Counted from the first letter of the stretch, positions 15,660 to 25,011 are shown. The stretch: DNA of 64,000 nucleotides from Allobosea sp. (GCF_017308015.1 NZ_JAFKFW010000018.1:1-64000), one strand, 5' to 3'. Notes: generated by a model from the sequence alone, not told the origin. Made by a program: numbers and translations.

Positions 15660-17246
15660 ATGCCGATGACCAGCCAGAACGAAACGATCTGCTTTCTGGG
15701 GTCGGCAGGCGCTTTCGGGGGCGGGGCTGAGTGGATGGAAATGGTCTCCACCCACATCTCGATCGTTCTGCTGATTGGTTCGCGCGCGCTCAAACTGAAA
15801 CGATCCGTCACGCTGCCCTATGTTGATCTATCGACGCCCGAACGGCGGCTGGCATTGTGCGAGCAAGAACTGATGCTCAACCGCCGGGCGGCTCCGAAAT
15901 TGTATCGCGGGGTTCACCGGATCACCCGGGAGCTGAACGGTGCCCTGACGTTGAATGGCCAGGGCGAGCTGGTCGATGCCGTGCTGGAAATGGAACGCTT
16001 CAACGATAATTTCCTCTTCGATCGAATGGCGGAGAGAGAGCGTCTCTCCGCTTCTGACATGGCCGAGTTGGCCGGCGCGATCGCGCGTCTCCACCAGGTA
16101 GCTCCGGTCTCGACGGATGAAGCGGGGGCTGCGCGGATGAAACGCGTGCTGACCGTCAATGAGAGAGCATTTGCCAATGCGGATATTCTCCCTCGCAGCG
16201 AAGTCGACGCCGTCATCACGGGCTGCCGGGAGGCGCTGGCCCACCATACGGACTTGCTGAACCGGAGGGCGCGCGAGGGAAAGGTTCGGCGCGGACATGG
16301 TGACCTGCACTTGCGCAACATCTGCCTGTTCGACGGCAAGCCGTTGCTCTTCGATTGTCTCGAGTTCGACGAGGACCTGGCGACCGTGGATGTCCTCTAT
16401 GATCTCGCCTTCGTTCTGATGGATCTCTGGCATCGCAAGCTCGAAACGCTCGCGAACATCCTCTTCAATCGCTATCTTGATACCACTGACGATGAGAGGG
16501 GCATCCGCCTGATGCCGTTCTTCATGGCGGTGAGGGCTGCCGTGCGAGCGCATGTCATCGCGGTCGATAGCGGCAGGTCCGAGACTTCCCGCTTGGCCGC
16601 GGCGCGAAGCTATCTGGAGCTCTGCCGCCGCCTTCTGACGACGCAGCTTCCCGTCCTGGTCGCGGTCGGTGGCTATTCGGGTTCGGGGAAATCGACGGTT
16701 GCGGCGAAGCTCGCGCCAACGCTGGGACCTCCCCCGGGCGCCCGCATAGCTGCCAGCGATCGCATTCGGAAGAAACTGTGGGGTGTTTCGGCAGAGACCC
16801 GCCTGCCGATGGAGGCCTATGGCGCGGACGCCGCCGCACGAACCTATGCGGCCATGATGCAGCTTGCGGAACTGATGCTGGCGCAAGGCCATGCTGTTGT
16901 CGCGGATGCCGTCTTCGATCGGCGGGTCGATCGGGAGAGGATCGGGGAGGTGGCGCGGCGCGCAGGCATGCCGTTCTACGGCCTTTGGCTCCAGGCACCG
17001 AAAGATACGCTCGTGCAACGGGTGACAGAGCGTCGTGGCGATCCCTCCGACGCTACCCCCAGCGTCGTGATCGACCAGATTTCGCGGCATGGAGCCGCAA
17101 AGGAGTGGACGCGCATCTCGGCGCAGGAGAACATCGATATCGTCGCCGGATGCGCTCTTGCAGCCATCGGCTCTCAGGCTGGAGCGGCGGCAGTCTGGCC
17201 GAGCCCTCCCTGCGCGCGGCGATGGGCGCCGTCAGTGACGGCATAG
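15660..17246 (+). CDS. aminoglycoside-phosphotransferase-like / AAA-type kinase fusion protein
   Basis: About 528 residues with two halves. The N-terminal half is APH-kinase-like, with the catalytic loop GHGDLHLRNICLFDG and then FDCLEFDEDLATVDVLYDLAF, including the metal-binding Asp. The C-terminal half is a P-loop kinase with GGYSGSGKST and a zeta-toxin/gluconate-kinase-like fold. The family is often labelled a bifunctional aminoglycoside phosphotransferase/ATP-binding protein; its substrate is not known and drug resistance should not be assumed. The ATG at 15660 is chosen because it fits the FixK site at 15595-15608; a GTG at 15618 would begin almost on top of the site. Confidence 0.8.
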   Translation: MPMTSQNETICFLGSAGAFGGGAEWMEMVSTHISIVLLIGSRALKLKRSVTLPYVDLSTPERRLALCEQELMLNRRAAPKLYRGVHRITRELNGALTLNGQGELVDAVLEMERFNDNFLFDRMAERERLSASDMAELAGAIARLHQVAPVSTDEAGAARMKRVLTVNERAFANADILPRSEVDAVITGCREALAHHTDLLNRRAREGKVRRGHGDLHLRNICLFDGKPLLFDCLEFDEDLATVDVLYDLAFVLMDLWHRKLETLANILFNRYLDTTDDERGIRLMPFFMAVRAAVRAHVIAVDSGRSETSRLAAARSYLELCRRLLTTQLPVLVAVGGYSGSGKSTVAAKLAPTLGPPPGARIAASDRIRKKLWGVSAETRLPMEAYGADAAARTYAAMMQLAELMLAQGHAVVADAVFDRRVDRERIGEVARRAGMPFYGLWLQAPKDTLVQRVTERRGDPSDATPSVVIDQISRHGAAKEWTRISAQENIDIVAGCALAAIGSQAGAAAVWPSPPCARRWAPSVTA

Positions 17247-17270
17247 CTGGGGTCGGGTCGGCGCAAAGCC

Positions 17271-19184
17271 TCAATCGAGGAGGCTGCGCAAGCGTGTGGC
17301 CAGCTCCTGCGCAGTGTACGGTTTCTTCAACCAGCTTCCCTCCGCCAGCCCGCGCCCGGCGAGGCTTGGCTCGGCATAGCCGGAGGTGAAGAGAACCTTC
17401 AGGTTCGGGCGAAGACTGCGGGCCTCTCTGGCAAGCTCGTCGCCGAACATGCCGCCCGGCATGATAATATCGGTAAAGAGCAGCCGGATTTCCGGGTGCG
17501 CGGCGATGATCGACAGCGCCTCCCTGCCATCGGCAGCCTGGATGACGCGATACCCTTCCGCTTCGAGGCGCGCGATGACGACCCTCCGCACGCGGGCATC
17601 GTCTTCGACCACGAGGATGCATTCGTCAGCGTGCGGCTTGCTTGAAGGAACAGGGTCGACGTTGTCCGTTTCTTCGCCGGGCTCCGGAGTGGGGGCCGGG
17701 AGAAACAGCCGAACGGTCGTTCCTTCGTCGGGCTCGCTGTAGAGTTGCACATGGCCGCCCGATTGACGTGCGAAACCGTAGACCATGCTGAGGCCGAGCC
17801 CGGTTCCCGCGCCGACACCTTTCGTGGTGAAGAAGGGGTCGAACGCCCGTTGCTGGACCTCTTCCGTCATCCCGACACCGGTATCAGAGACGCTGATAAG
17901 GATATAGTCGCCCAGTCGAACCTGCGGGTACATCTGGACATAATCGCGGTCGAGGTGAATGCGCGCGATTTCGACCTTGAGATGTCCGCCGCGCGGCATG
18001 GCGTCCCGGGCGTTCAGCGCAAGATTCAGCAAAGCATTCTGCAACTGGGTGGTGTCGACGAGCGCCGACAGGGAATGGCCGGTGGCGACGGTCTGCAATT
18101 CGATCGTTTCGCCAAGTGTCCTCCGCAGCAGCTCGGCGAAGGTCGACACGAGCTGTCCTATGTCCGTGAGCTTCGCATTGAGGGCTTGCCGCCGGCCGAA
18201 AGCTAGAAGCTGGCCCGTGAGCTTGGCTCCGTCATCGGCCGCGTCTTGGGCCTCGCGCAACAATTCGCGGAGCCGGCCGTCTTCGAGACGCCGTTCGATC
18301 ATCTCGAGGTTTCCACTGATCACCCCCAGCAGGTTGTTGAAATCATGCGCGATCCCTCCCGTAAGCTGCCCGATGGCCTCCATTTTCTGGGACTGCCGCA
18401 ATTCCTCCTCCATCCGGTGACGACTGGTCAGGTCGCGGATGAAGCCGGTGAAGATGCGCTTGCCGTTTGCGGCGGCCTCGCCAACCGCGAGTTCCATGGG
18501 AAAGGTCGTTCCGTCTTTTCGCCGGCCGGTGACCACGCGCCCGAAGCCGATGATCCGCCGCTCGCCGGTCGCGAGGTAGCGGCCGATATACCCGTCGTGC
18601 CGATCCCGGTCGGGGTTGGGCATGAGGATCTTGACGTTTCGGCCGCAGACCTCGTCGGCGGTATAGCCGAACAGCTTCTCCGCAGCCTTGCTGAACGACA
18701 TCATGATACCGGCTTCGTCGATCACGACCATTGCTTCCGGCACCGTTTCGAGAATCGAGAGCAGGTGTGATTGCCGGGAGGCGAGAGCAGCCTGTGCGTT
18801 CTTCAGGTCGCTGATATCGATATTCGTAGCCAGGACGACCATGTTTTCCGGCGCTTGCCGGCTCACGACGACCCAGCGGCTCATGACGAATATCGACCGT
18901 CCTTCTCTGTGGTGCTGCGTCAGCTCGCCTTTCCAGGTCCCAGCCTGACGCACGGCCCGGATGATGTCGTCGAGTGGCTCCGGAAAATCCGTCTTGAGAA
19001 GTTGGCGGACGTTCTGCTCGAGCGCCTCGCGTGCAGTCCAACCGTAGAGATCCTCGCAGCCCCCGCTCCAGCGAAGAATTCTGCCGTCGAGCTCGAAAAC
19101 GATGATGTTGGCATCGTCGAGAACCTGAACGATCTCGTCCAGGCTTCGCTGGCTGATCGCCCTTGGCCCGCGCGCTGCCGTCAT
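17271..19184 (-). CDS. hybrid histidine kinase with FixL-type heme PAS domain and receiver
   Basis: A 637-residue soluble sensor kinase. The order is PAS (about 15-125), second PAS (about 140-255), HisKA with GGIAHDFNNLLG (phospho-His near 280), HATPase (about 385-500) and a C-terminal receiver whose phospho-acceptor is Asp572 in FTDIIMPG. The second PAS closely resembles the Bradyrhizobium FixL heme domain. It keeps the proximal heme His (H196 in RHDGYIGRY) and the two distal-side arginines at +6 (R202) and +20 (R216), corresponding to FixL H200, R206 and R220. It should therefore bind heme and sense O2. The gene is downstream of, and nearly touching, the FixK-like gene, so the two form an operon. 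A GTG at 19190 is an alternative start. Confidence 0.88.
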   Translation of the reverse strand: MTAARGPRAISQRSLDEIVQVLDDANIIVFELDGRILRWSGGCEDLYGWTAREALEQNVRQLLKTDFPEPLDDIIRAVRQAGTWKGELTQHHREGRSIFVMSRWVVVSRQAPENMVVLATNIDISDLKNAQAALASRQSHLLSILETVPEAMVVIDEAGIMMSFSKAAEKLFGYTADEVCGRNVKILMPNPDRDRHDGYIGRYLATGERRIIGFGRVVTGRRKDGTTFPMELAVGEAAANGKRIFTGFIRDLTSRHRMEEELRQSQKMEAIGQLTGGIAHDFNNLLGVISGNLEMIERRLEDGRLRELLREAQDAADDGAKLTGQLLAFGRRQALNAKLTDIGQLVSTFAELLRRTLGETIELQTVATGHSLSALVDTTQLQNALLNLALNARDAMPRGGHLKVEIARIHLDRDYVQMYPQVRLGDYILISVSDTGVGMTEEVQQRAFDPFFTTKGVGAGTGLGLSMVYGFARQSGGHVQLYSEPDEGTTVRLFLPAPTPEPGEETDNVDPVPSSKPHADECILVVEDDARVRRVVIARLEAEGYRVIQAADGREALSIIAAHPEIRLLFTDIIMPGGMFGDELAREARSLRPNLKVLFTSGYAEPSLAGRGLAEGSWLKKPYTAQELATRLRSLLD

Positions 19185-19193
19185 AGCCACCTG

Positions 19194-19946
19194 TCAATGC
19201 GCTCGCATGGCCTGTCGGCCAGGAGGAGTGCCGCTCGGATCATCGTATTCGTCACCGCTGCCGGCAAGTCTTCTCAAGAGTGCCGGCTTGCGTATCGTGA
19301 AGCGGTAGCGCGCGATGGACTGAATGACGCCCCGCTTGATCAGGTTCGTCATCGTTCTCGACACCGTTTCGATCGTCAGACCCAGATAATCTGCCATGTC
19401 GACGCGACTCATCGGGATTTCGATCTCGGTGGCCGGGCCGCTATCGTCGCCGGCGCGCCGCGCAAGCGCGAGGAGGAGATCGCAAATGCGCTCTTCGGCA
19501 TTCTTGCGCGCGAGCAATACGGTTCTCGCCTGTGCGCTTGCCATTTCGCGGTACAGCCAGTTGACGAATTGCGGGCGCAATTGTTCCGAGCTGTCGACCG
19601 CCTGCTGAAAGCGGTTCCGATGTAATCGGCGGAGCTTGACGTCACCGATGGCCTCGGCGTCACCGAGATAACGTTCGTCTGGAGAAAGACCGAAGATTTC
19701 GTCGGGATAGAAGAACCCGGTGATAACGCGGCTGCCATCGCTGAGGATTTTGGCAATGCGGACGATCCCGGCCACGATCTTGAAGACATGCGTTGCCGGA
19801 TCGCCGTCCCGGCAAACGGTTTGGCCACGCCCGAACGTCTCCAGAGGCTGCTGACTGAAGAGCCCCAGCAATCCGGGTCTTGCTCGATCGTTCGCGATAA
19901 CGGGCAGCGGGGCATGGAAGCTCGACGCCGCGTTGACAGTGAGCAT
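19194..19946 (-). CDS. Crp/Fnr family regulator, FixK-like
   Basis: A 250-residue regulator with an N-terminal cyclic-nucleotide-like beta-barrel (about 30-140) and a C-terminal winged helix. The recognition helix reads GLTIETVSRTMTNL. E193, S196 and R197 correspond to the Fnr/FixK residues that read TTGAT half-sites. The Fnr Fe-S cysteine cluster is absent (I see only one N-terminal Cys), so it is unlikely to sense oxygen itself, and FixK-like is the better label. It is followed by the heme-PAS kinase gene. TTGAT-N4-ATCAA-like sites found around the island are its probable targets. Confidence 0.88.
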   Translation of the reverse strand: MLTVNAASSFHAPLPVIANDRARPGLLGLFSQQPLETFGRGQTVCRDGDPATHVFKIVAGIVRIAKILSDGSRVITGFFYPDEIFGLSPDERYLGDAEAIGDVKLRRLHRNRFQQAVDSSEQLRPQFVNWLYREMASAQARTVLLARKNAEERICDLLLALARRAGDDSGPATEIEIPMSRVDMADYLGLTIETVSRTMTNLIKRGVIQSIARYRFTIRKPALLRRLAGSGDEYDDPSGTPPGRQAMRAH

Positions 19947-20035
19947 GGCGCTATCCTCCGCACCGGTTTGACGCGGAGAGGAAAGCGGCGGTGCATGGCG
20001 CTGCGAAGGTCTGCGTGTTAGCGTCTGTCGAAAAT

Positions 20036-20052
20036 TGTTACCGATTGTAACA
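20036..20052. promoter_or_regulatory. 17-base perfect palindrome between the two regulator genes
   Basis: TGTTAC-CGATT-GTAACA, six-base arms with a five-base spacer. It sits about 90 bases upstream of the FixK-like start (19946, minus) and 33-49 bases upstream of the response-regulator ATG at 20085. It is a strong candidate operator for one of the adjacent regulators; it does not match the TTGAT-type FixK site. Confidence 0.5.
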
Positions 20053-20084
20053 TCTGATCCGTGGCCCGATTGGTGCTTTCTGCC

Positions 20085-20828
20085 ATGGCCGACCCGACAT
20101 CCCGAAGCGCTCATCTTCTGGTCGTGGACGACGATCAGCGCATACGCCAGATGCTGATCCGCTATTTCGAGGAGGAGGGCTACCATGTCAGCGCGGTGGC
20201 CGACGGGCGGGGAATGCGGGACGCGTTGCAGCGCAATGCTATCGACATCGTCCTGCTCGACCTGATCCTCGGTGGCGGCGAGGACGGATTGATGCTGGCC
20301 CGTGAAATTCGTACGGGCTCGGACGTTCCAATCATCATGCTGACCGGGCGGGGCGATGTCGTCGACCGCATCGTCGGACTTGAGATGGGGGCCGATGATT
20401 ATATCGCCAAACCGTTCCATTTGCGCGAGGTGCTGGCGAGGGTGCGCACTGTATTACGTCGGCAGCACCCAGTGCCGGTTCAACTGGTTGGTGGTGAAGG
20501 CGCAGAAGTCATTCGGTTCAATGGATGGACGCTCGACCCTCAGGAGCGCCGGTTGCTCAATCCGGAAGGAACGGATGTCGCGCTGACGACGGGAGAATTC
20601 AATATTCTTTTGGTGATGGCCAAGTATCCAGGTCGCGTTTACTCGCGCGATACGTTGATGAATTTGACGAGGGGCCGAAATTACGAGGCTTTTGATCGAG
20701 CGATCGACGCTCAAATCTCTCGTCTGCGTAAGAAGATTGAAGTGGGCCACAATCCAGCGGCTCTGATCAGATCCGTACGCGGGGTTGGGTACGTCTTCAC
20801 GGGGCACTCCTCTGCACGAACGGGTTGA
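20085..20828 (+). CDS. OmpR-type response regulator
   Basis: A 247-residue two-domain regulator. The receiver (about 5-120) starts HLLVVDDDQRIRQML and has the phospho-acceptor Asp in DIVLLDLILGG and the conserved Lys in DDYIAKPF. The C-terminal domain is a winged helix of the OmpR/PhoB kind (GEFNILLVMAKYPGRVYSRDTL, then RAIDAQISRLRKKIE). The ATG at 20085 is preferred over GTG 20061. It is divergent from the FixK-like/heme-kinase operon and may be the output partner of that hybrid kinase. This would replace the LuxR-type FixJ of classical systems; the pairing is inferred only from position. Confidence 0.85.
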   Translation: MADPTSRSAHLLVVDDDQRIRQMLIRYFEEEGYHVSAVADGRGMRDALQRNAIDIVLLDLILGGGEDGLMLAREIRTGSDVPIIMLTGRGDVVDRIVGLEMGADDYIAKPFHLREVLARVRTVLRRQHPVPVQLVGGEGAEVIRFNGWTLDPQERRLLNPEGTDVALTTGEFNILLVMAKYPGRVYSRDTLMNLTRGRNYEAFDRAIDAQISRLRKKIEVGHNPAALIRSVRGVGYVFTGHSSARTG

Positions 20829-20914
20829 GTCTGGCCCTGGAGTTCGAACGGCAGGTGCGCTTCCGCCCAATCGGCCCATTCCGTGCTGCACCTTGGCAAT
20901 CGCTTGCCCTCTGC

Positions 20915-21460
20915 TCAGGAGTTTTCCTGCGGCGCGAACCACATGCGCCTCAGCAGGCCGTCTCTCCGTACAAATTGATGATAAAGTGCCGCGACGGCGT
21001 GAGCCGCGGCGAGAATGAGTAGCCCGTTGGCGGCAAGCTCATGCCAGCCATTGATGGAGCGGCGCAGAGATCGATCCTCGGGGGCAAAGCCCGGAATCTG
21101 CACGATGCCGAACAGGTCCCAGCCTCTGGCTGCCACATTGACGATACCGAGAACGAGCGTTGTGGCGAGGAGAGCATATAGGAGCCCGTGCGTGATCCGT
21201 TCCGCCAGTCGAAGCACCCCGGCATTGATCGATACAGGGCGTGTCGCGGATGACATCAGCCAGAGCAGGCGGGCGCAATAGACCAGGACCAGGACCGTTC
21301 CGGCCGTGATGTGGAACGACCACATGCCATGGCGCCACTCGCGCGGCAGCAGAGCCTCGCTTTGAGCCATCAGCCACAGCAGCAGGACGAGCGCGGCGGT
21401 CAGCCAATGGAAGACGATGCTGGGTCTGTCATATCGAGCTTGTTCGGGATTGTGCTGCAT
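20915..21460 (-). CDS. cytochrome b561-family membrane protein
   Basis: A 181-residue four-helix membrane protein of the prokaryotic cytochrome b561 family. Candidate heme ligands are H18 (VFHWL), H50 (WSFHITAG), H91 (RITHGLLY) and H154 (AAAHAVAALYH). It would move electrons between a quinol and a partner in the inner membrane. The gene begins 15 bases after the mbfA-like gene in the same direction, so the two form an operon. That raises the possibility that it supplies or accepts electrons during iron storage or release; this is inference. Confidence 0.85.
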   Translation of the reverse strand: MQHNPEQARYDRPSIVFHWLTAALVLLLWLMAQSEALLPREWRHGMWSFHITAGTVLVLVYCARLLWLMSSATRPVSINAGVLRLAERITHGLLYALLATTLVLGIVNVAARGWDLFGIVQIPGFAPEDRSLRRSINGWHELAANGLLILAAAHAVAALYHQFVRRDGLLRRMWFAPQENS

Positions 21461-21475
21461 AAGGACCTCGCTCGG

Positions 21476-22465
21476 TCACGAGCCGCCGATGAGAATGCCT
21501 GTGGCCAGGACGAGAAGTCCTCCCAGGATGATCTGGAACATCGCCCGACCGATGGGAGTCTCCATGAAACGGTTTTGGATCCAGACAATGACCCACAGCT
21601 CGACGAAAACCACGCAGAGCGCGATGGCCGTCGCGGTCCAGAAATGCGGGATGAGGTAGGGGAGTGCGTGTCCCAAACCACCGATCGTCGTCATGACACC
21701 GGAGGCCAGCCCGCGTTTCCAGGGCGGGCCGCGTCCCGACAGCTTGCCATCGTCATGAGCCGCTTCGGTGAACCCCATCGAGATGCCCGCGCCGATCGAA
21801 GCAGACAGGCCGATCAGGAAGGTCGTCCACGGGTTCTGCGTGGCGAAGGCCGTTGCAAAGATCGGTGCCAGGGTCGAAACCGAACCGTCCATCAACCCCG
21901 CGAGGCCGGGCTGAACCCAGGTCAGCACGAACTGGCGCTTGGCCTGCTCCTGCTCGGCCTTTCCTTCGTCGCCGGTTGTCAGTTCACCTTCGAGAGACAA
22001 AGCCTTGCGCTCGTGCTGCGCTTCTGCGGCTGCGAGATCTCCGAGCAATTTCCGCGTTTCCGCATCCGTGCTGCGCGAAGCTGCCAGCCGGTAAAAGGTT
22101 TCCGCCTGACGCTCCATGTCGGCGGCATCCGCCCGGGCACGTTCCAGGGGCAGCGATTTCACCAGCCACAGGGGTTTTCGTGCATAGAACCCTTCGACAT
22201 GCTCCCGGCGAATTGGGATGATGGTTGGACCGAACCGGCGCACATAGAGATCGAGCAAGGCGCTGCGATGCTCATTTTCTTCCGCAGCCATGGCATCGAA
22301 CATCGCGGCCGATGCGGGATAGTCATGGCTCAGGTTGGCTGCATAGGCCGAGTAGATGCGTCCATCCTCTTCCTCCGCCAGGATCGCGAGTGAGAGAACT
22401 TCCTGCGTACTGAGGTCATCGAACCGCCTCCGGGCAGGTCGAAACATCGAGAAGAGAGCGGGCAT
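21476..22465 (-). CDS. mbfA: membrane-bound ferritin-like iron exporter (MbfA, erythrin-VIT1)
   Basis: A protein of about 329 residues. The N-terminal ferritin-like diiron domain (to about residue 165) has Glu/His motifs in ILAEEEDG, AEENEHRSAL and AEAQHERKAL. The C-terminal VIT1/CCC1-like membrane domain (about 175-325) contains PGLAGLMDGSVSTLAP and SMGFTEAAHDDG. This is the architecture of Bradyrhizobium/Agrobacterium MbfA, an inner-membrane iron(II) exporter protecting against iron and peroxide stress. The ATG at 22465 is used; a TTG at 22483 is possible. A perfect ICE-type palindrome is centred about 39 bases upstream of the ATG, predicting repression by Irr under low iron. Confidence 0.88.
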   Translation of the reverse strand: MPALFSMFRPARRRFDDLSTQEVLSLAILAEEEDGRIYSAYAANLSHDYPASAAMFDAMAAEENEHRSALLDLYVRRFGPTIIPIRREHVEGFYARKPLWLVKSLPLERARADAADMERQAETFYRLAASRSTDAETRKLLGDLAAAEAQHERKALSLEGELTTGDEGKAEQEQAKRQFVLTWVQPGLAGLMDGSVSTLAPIFATAFATQNPWTTFLIGLSASIGAGISMGFTEAAHDDGKLSGRGPPWKRGLASGVMTTIGGLGHALPYLIPHFWTATAIALCVVFVELWVIVWIQNRFMETPIGRAMFQIILGGLLVLATGILIGGS

Positions 22466-22495
22466 GGCGATATCCAGGGCCAATTTATGCAGTTC

Positions 22496-22512
22496 TTTAG
22501 AATCAATCTAAA
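22496..22512 (-). promoter_or_regulatory. iron control element (ICE), predicted Irr site of mbfA
   Basis: TTTAGA-ATCAA-TCTAAA, a perfect 17-base palindrome with six-base arms and five-base spacer. It has the same layout as the alphaproteobacterial ICE motif (TTTAGAAC-NN-TTCTAAA). It lies just upstream of the mbfA-like gene, whose homologues in Bradyrhizobium and Agrobacterium are controlled by Irr through such a site. Confidence 0.75.
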
Positions 22513-22569
22513 CTGTAGTCCAGCCCTCGCGTAGCGTGCATTGACCGCCTGCACGGGGCAGCAGCGAAC

Positions 22570-24957
22570 TCATGTCGTGGACCAGCGCCAGTCGCGCACC
22601 TCCGGCATGTCGATGCCGTGCTCGCGGATATGGCGCTTGTGCTCGATCAGCTTGTCGCGGATCGCCTGCTTGGCGTAGGCGGCTCGCTCACCGAGTTTCG
22701 GGACCCGGTCGATGACATCGCCGACCAGGTGGAAGCGGTCGAGCCGATTGCGCACGACCATGTCGAAGGTCGTCGTCGTCGAACCTTCCTCCTCATAGCC
22801 GCGTACATGCATGTTGGCATGGTTGGTGCGCCTGTAGGCGAGCCGATGGATGAGCCAGGGATAGCCGTGATAGGCGAAGATCACCGGCTTGTCGGTTGTG
22901 AACAGGGCGTCGAATTCTGGATCGGCAAGGCCATGTGGGTGCAGCGCCTTCGGTTGCAGCGTCATCAGGTCGACGACGTTGACGACGCGGACCTTGAGAT
23001 CGGGAAGATTTTCGCGCAGCAGTTTGACCGCAGCCAGTGTTTCCAGCGTCGGCACGTCGCCGGCGCAGGCCATCACGACGTCTGGCTCGCTGCCAAGGTC
23101 GTTGCTGGCCCATTCCCAGATGCCGATGCCTTGCGAGCAGTGCTTGATCGCGGCATCCATGTCGAGCCATTGCAGGGAAGGTGCCTTGCCGGCGACGATG
23201 ACATTGATCCGGTCCCAACTCCGCAGGCAGTGATCGGTGACGTGAAGCAGCGTATTGGCATCCGGCGGCAGATAGACCCGCACGATCTCGGCCTTCTTGT
23301 TCACGACATGATCGACGAAGCCGGGGTCCTGATGGCTGAAGCCGTTATGGTCCTGCTGCCAGACATGGGAGGTCAGGAGGTAGTTCAGCGAGGCGATCGG
23401 CCGACGCCAGGGTACTTCCTTAGCGGTCTTCAGCCATTTCGCATGCTGGTTGAACATCGAATCGACGATATGGATGAAGGCCTCGTAACAGGAAAACAGG
23501 CCGTGGCGGCCGGTCAGGAGATAGCCTTCGAGCCAGCCCTGGCAGAGATGCTCGCTCAGGATTTCGGTGACACGACCGTCGCGCGTGAGGTTCTCATCTT
23601 CAGGGAGGATCTCTTCCTGCCAGGCTCGGCCCGTCACCTCGAAGAGGGCCTGCAGGCGGTTCGAGGCCGTCTCGTCCGGGCCGAAGACCCTGAAGTTCCG
23701 GCTAGCCTCGTTTGCCTTCATGACATCGCGCAGGAACGCACCCAGGATCCGGGTTGCTTCGGCCTTGGCGTCGCCTGGACGGTTCACCGGCACAGCGTGG
23801 CGGATGTAGTCCGGCATCCTGAGAGGGCGGCGCAGCGCGCCGCCATTCGCGTGCGGGTTGGCGCTCATCCGCTTCTCGCCCGATGGTGCGAGTGCGGCGA
23901 TCTCGGCATGCAGCCGCCCGGACGCGTCAAACAACTCCTCAGGACGGTAGCTGCGCAGCCAGTCTTCGAGCAGTCGCAGATGGCCGGGCTGCGACATGTC
24001 GCTGAACGGCACCTGATGCGAGCGCCAGAAGCCCTCGGTCTTCAGGCCGTCGACGGTCTTGGGACCGGTCCACCCCTTGGGACTGCGCAGCACGATCATC
24101 GGCCAGCGCGGACGACCGCGTGTTGATCCTGCGCGGGCTTCGCTCTGAATCGAAGCGATGCCGGAGAATGCCATATCGAGCGCTGTTGCCATCGCCTGGT
24201 GCATCGCCTCCGGCTCCTCGCCTTCGACGAAGAGCGGATCGTAGCCGTATCCGCGCAGCAGCGCCTCCAGCTCGGCATGAGGGATGCGGCCCAGCACGGT
24301 CGGGTTGGCGATCTTGTAGCCATTCAGGTGCAGGATCGGTAGGACCGCGCCGTCCTCCACGGGATTGAGAAATTTGTTGGAGTGCCAGGATGCGGCCAGT
24401 GGACCGGTCTCGGCCTCGCCGTCACCGATGACGCAAGCAGCAATCAGGCCGGGATTATCGAGCACGGCGCCGAAGGCGTGCGCGAGGCTATAGCCAAGCT
24501 CGCCGCCTTCGTGGATGGAGCCGGGCGTATCGGGCGCAGCGTGGCTGGGAATGCCGCCCGGGAAGGAGAACTGTCGTACGAAGCGCCGCAAGCCTTCCTG
24601 GTCCTGCGAGATGTCCGGATAGAGCTCGCTATAGGTGCCTTCGAGATAGGTGCTCGCCACCACGCCCGGAGCGCCATGACCCGGCCCGGCGATGAAAAGG
24701 ATGTCGAGATTCCGAGCTCTGATGATGCGATTGAGATGCAGATAAATGAAATTCAGGCCCGGCGCCGTGCCCCAGTGACCGAGCAACCGCGGCTTCACAT
24801 GTTCGATCCGAAGAGGTTCGCGCAACAGTGCATTGTCCAGCAGGTAGATCTGCGCCACGGAGAGGTAATTGGCGGCCCGCCACCAGACCTGCATCAACGT
24901 GATCTCTTCGGAATTCAGAGCCGTCTGCGTCACGGTATCGATGTCCCGAGAGGTCAT
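22570..24957 (-). CDS. xfp: xylulose-5-phosphate/fructose-6-phosphate phosphoketolase
   Basis: A 795-residue thiamine-diphosphate enzyme of full family length. It cleaves xylulose 5-phosphate or fructose 6-phosphate with phosphate to acetyl phosphate plus an aldose phosphate. Seen motifs are [17 protein letters not shown] near residue 60, [11 protein letters not shown] near 88, [14 protein letters not shown] near 145 and the ThDP site [14 protein letters not shown] near 178. Further downstream are [13 protein letters not shown] near 535 and PDANTLL near 560. A FixK-like site lies about 61 bases upstream. The acetyl phosphate would feed the Pta-like and acetate kinase proteins encoded at 40709-43293. 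Confidence 0.95.
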   Translation of the reverse strand: MTSRDIDTVTQTALNSEEITLMQVWWRAANYLSVAQIYLLDNALLREPLRIEHVKPRLLGHWGTAPGLNFIYLHLNRIIRARNLDILFIAGPGHGAPGVVASTYLEGTYSELYPDISQDQEGLRRFVRQFSFPGGIPSHAAPDTPGSIHEGGELGYSLAHAFGAVLDNPGLIAACVIGDGEAETGPLAASWHSNKFLNPVEDGAVLPILHLNGYKIANPTVLGRIPHAELEALLRGYGYDPLFVEGEEPEAMHQAMATALDMAFSGIASIQSEARAGSTRGRPRWPMIVLRSPKGWTGPKTVDGLKTEGFWRSHQVPFSDMSQPGHLRLLEDWLRSYRPEELFDASGRLHAEIAALAPSGEKRMSANPHANGGALRRPLRMPDYIRHAVPVNRPGDAKAEATRILGAFLRDVMKANEASRNFRVFGPDETASNRLQALFEVTGRAWQEEILPEDENLTRDGRVTEILSEHLCQGWLEGYLLTGRHGLFSCYEAFIHIVDSMFNQHAKWLKTAKEVPWRRPIASLNYLLTSHVWQQDHNGFSHQDPGFVDHVVNKKAEIVRVYLPPDANTLLHVTDHCLRSWDRINVIVAGKAPSLQWLDMDAAIKHCSQGIGIWEWASNDLGSEPDVVMACAGDVPTLETLAAVKLLRENLPDLKVRVVNVVDLMTLQPKALHPHGLADPEFDALFTTDKPVIFAYHGYPWLIHRLAYRRTNHANMHVRGYEEEGSTTTTFDMVVRNRLDRFHLVGDVIDRVPKLGERAAYAKQAIRDKLIEHKRHIREHGIDMPEVRDWRWSTT

Positions 24958-25011
24958 TGGTCTGCTCCAGGAAAAGGCTTCGGAAGATAGTTTGCGCCGT
25001 CGTTTCGCGCT

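Noticed and set aside
17228-17242. GCCGTCA-G-TGACGGC palindrome at the end of the APH/AAA gene as a terminator
   Set aside because: A one-base loop cannot form a normal terminator, it lies inside the coding sequence and no T-run follows.
15660-17246. Aminoglycoside resistance gene
   Set aside because: Only the kinase fold is shared with resistance enzymes; the fused P-loop domain and stress-island context indicate a different role.
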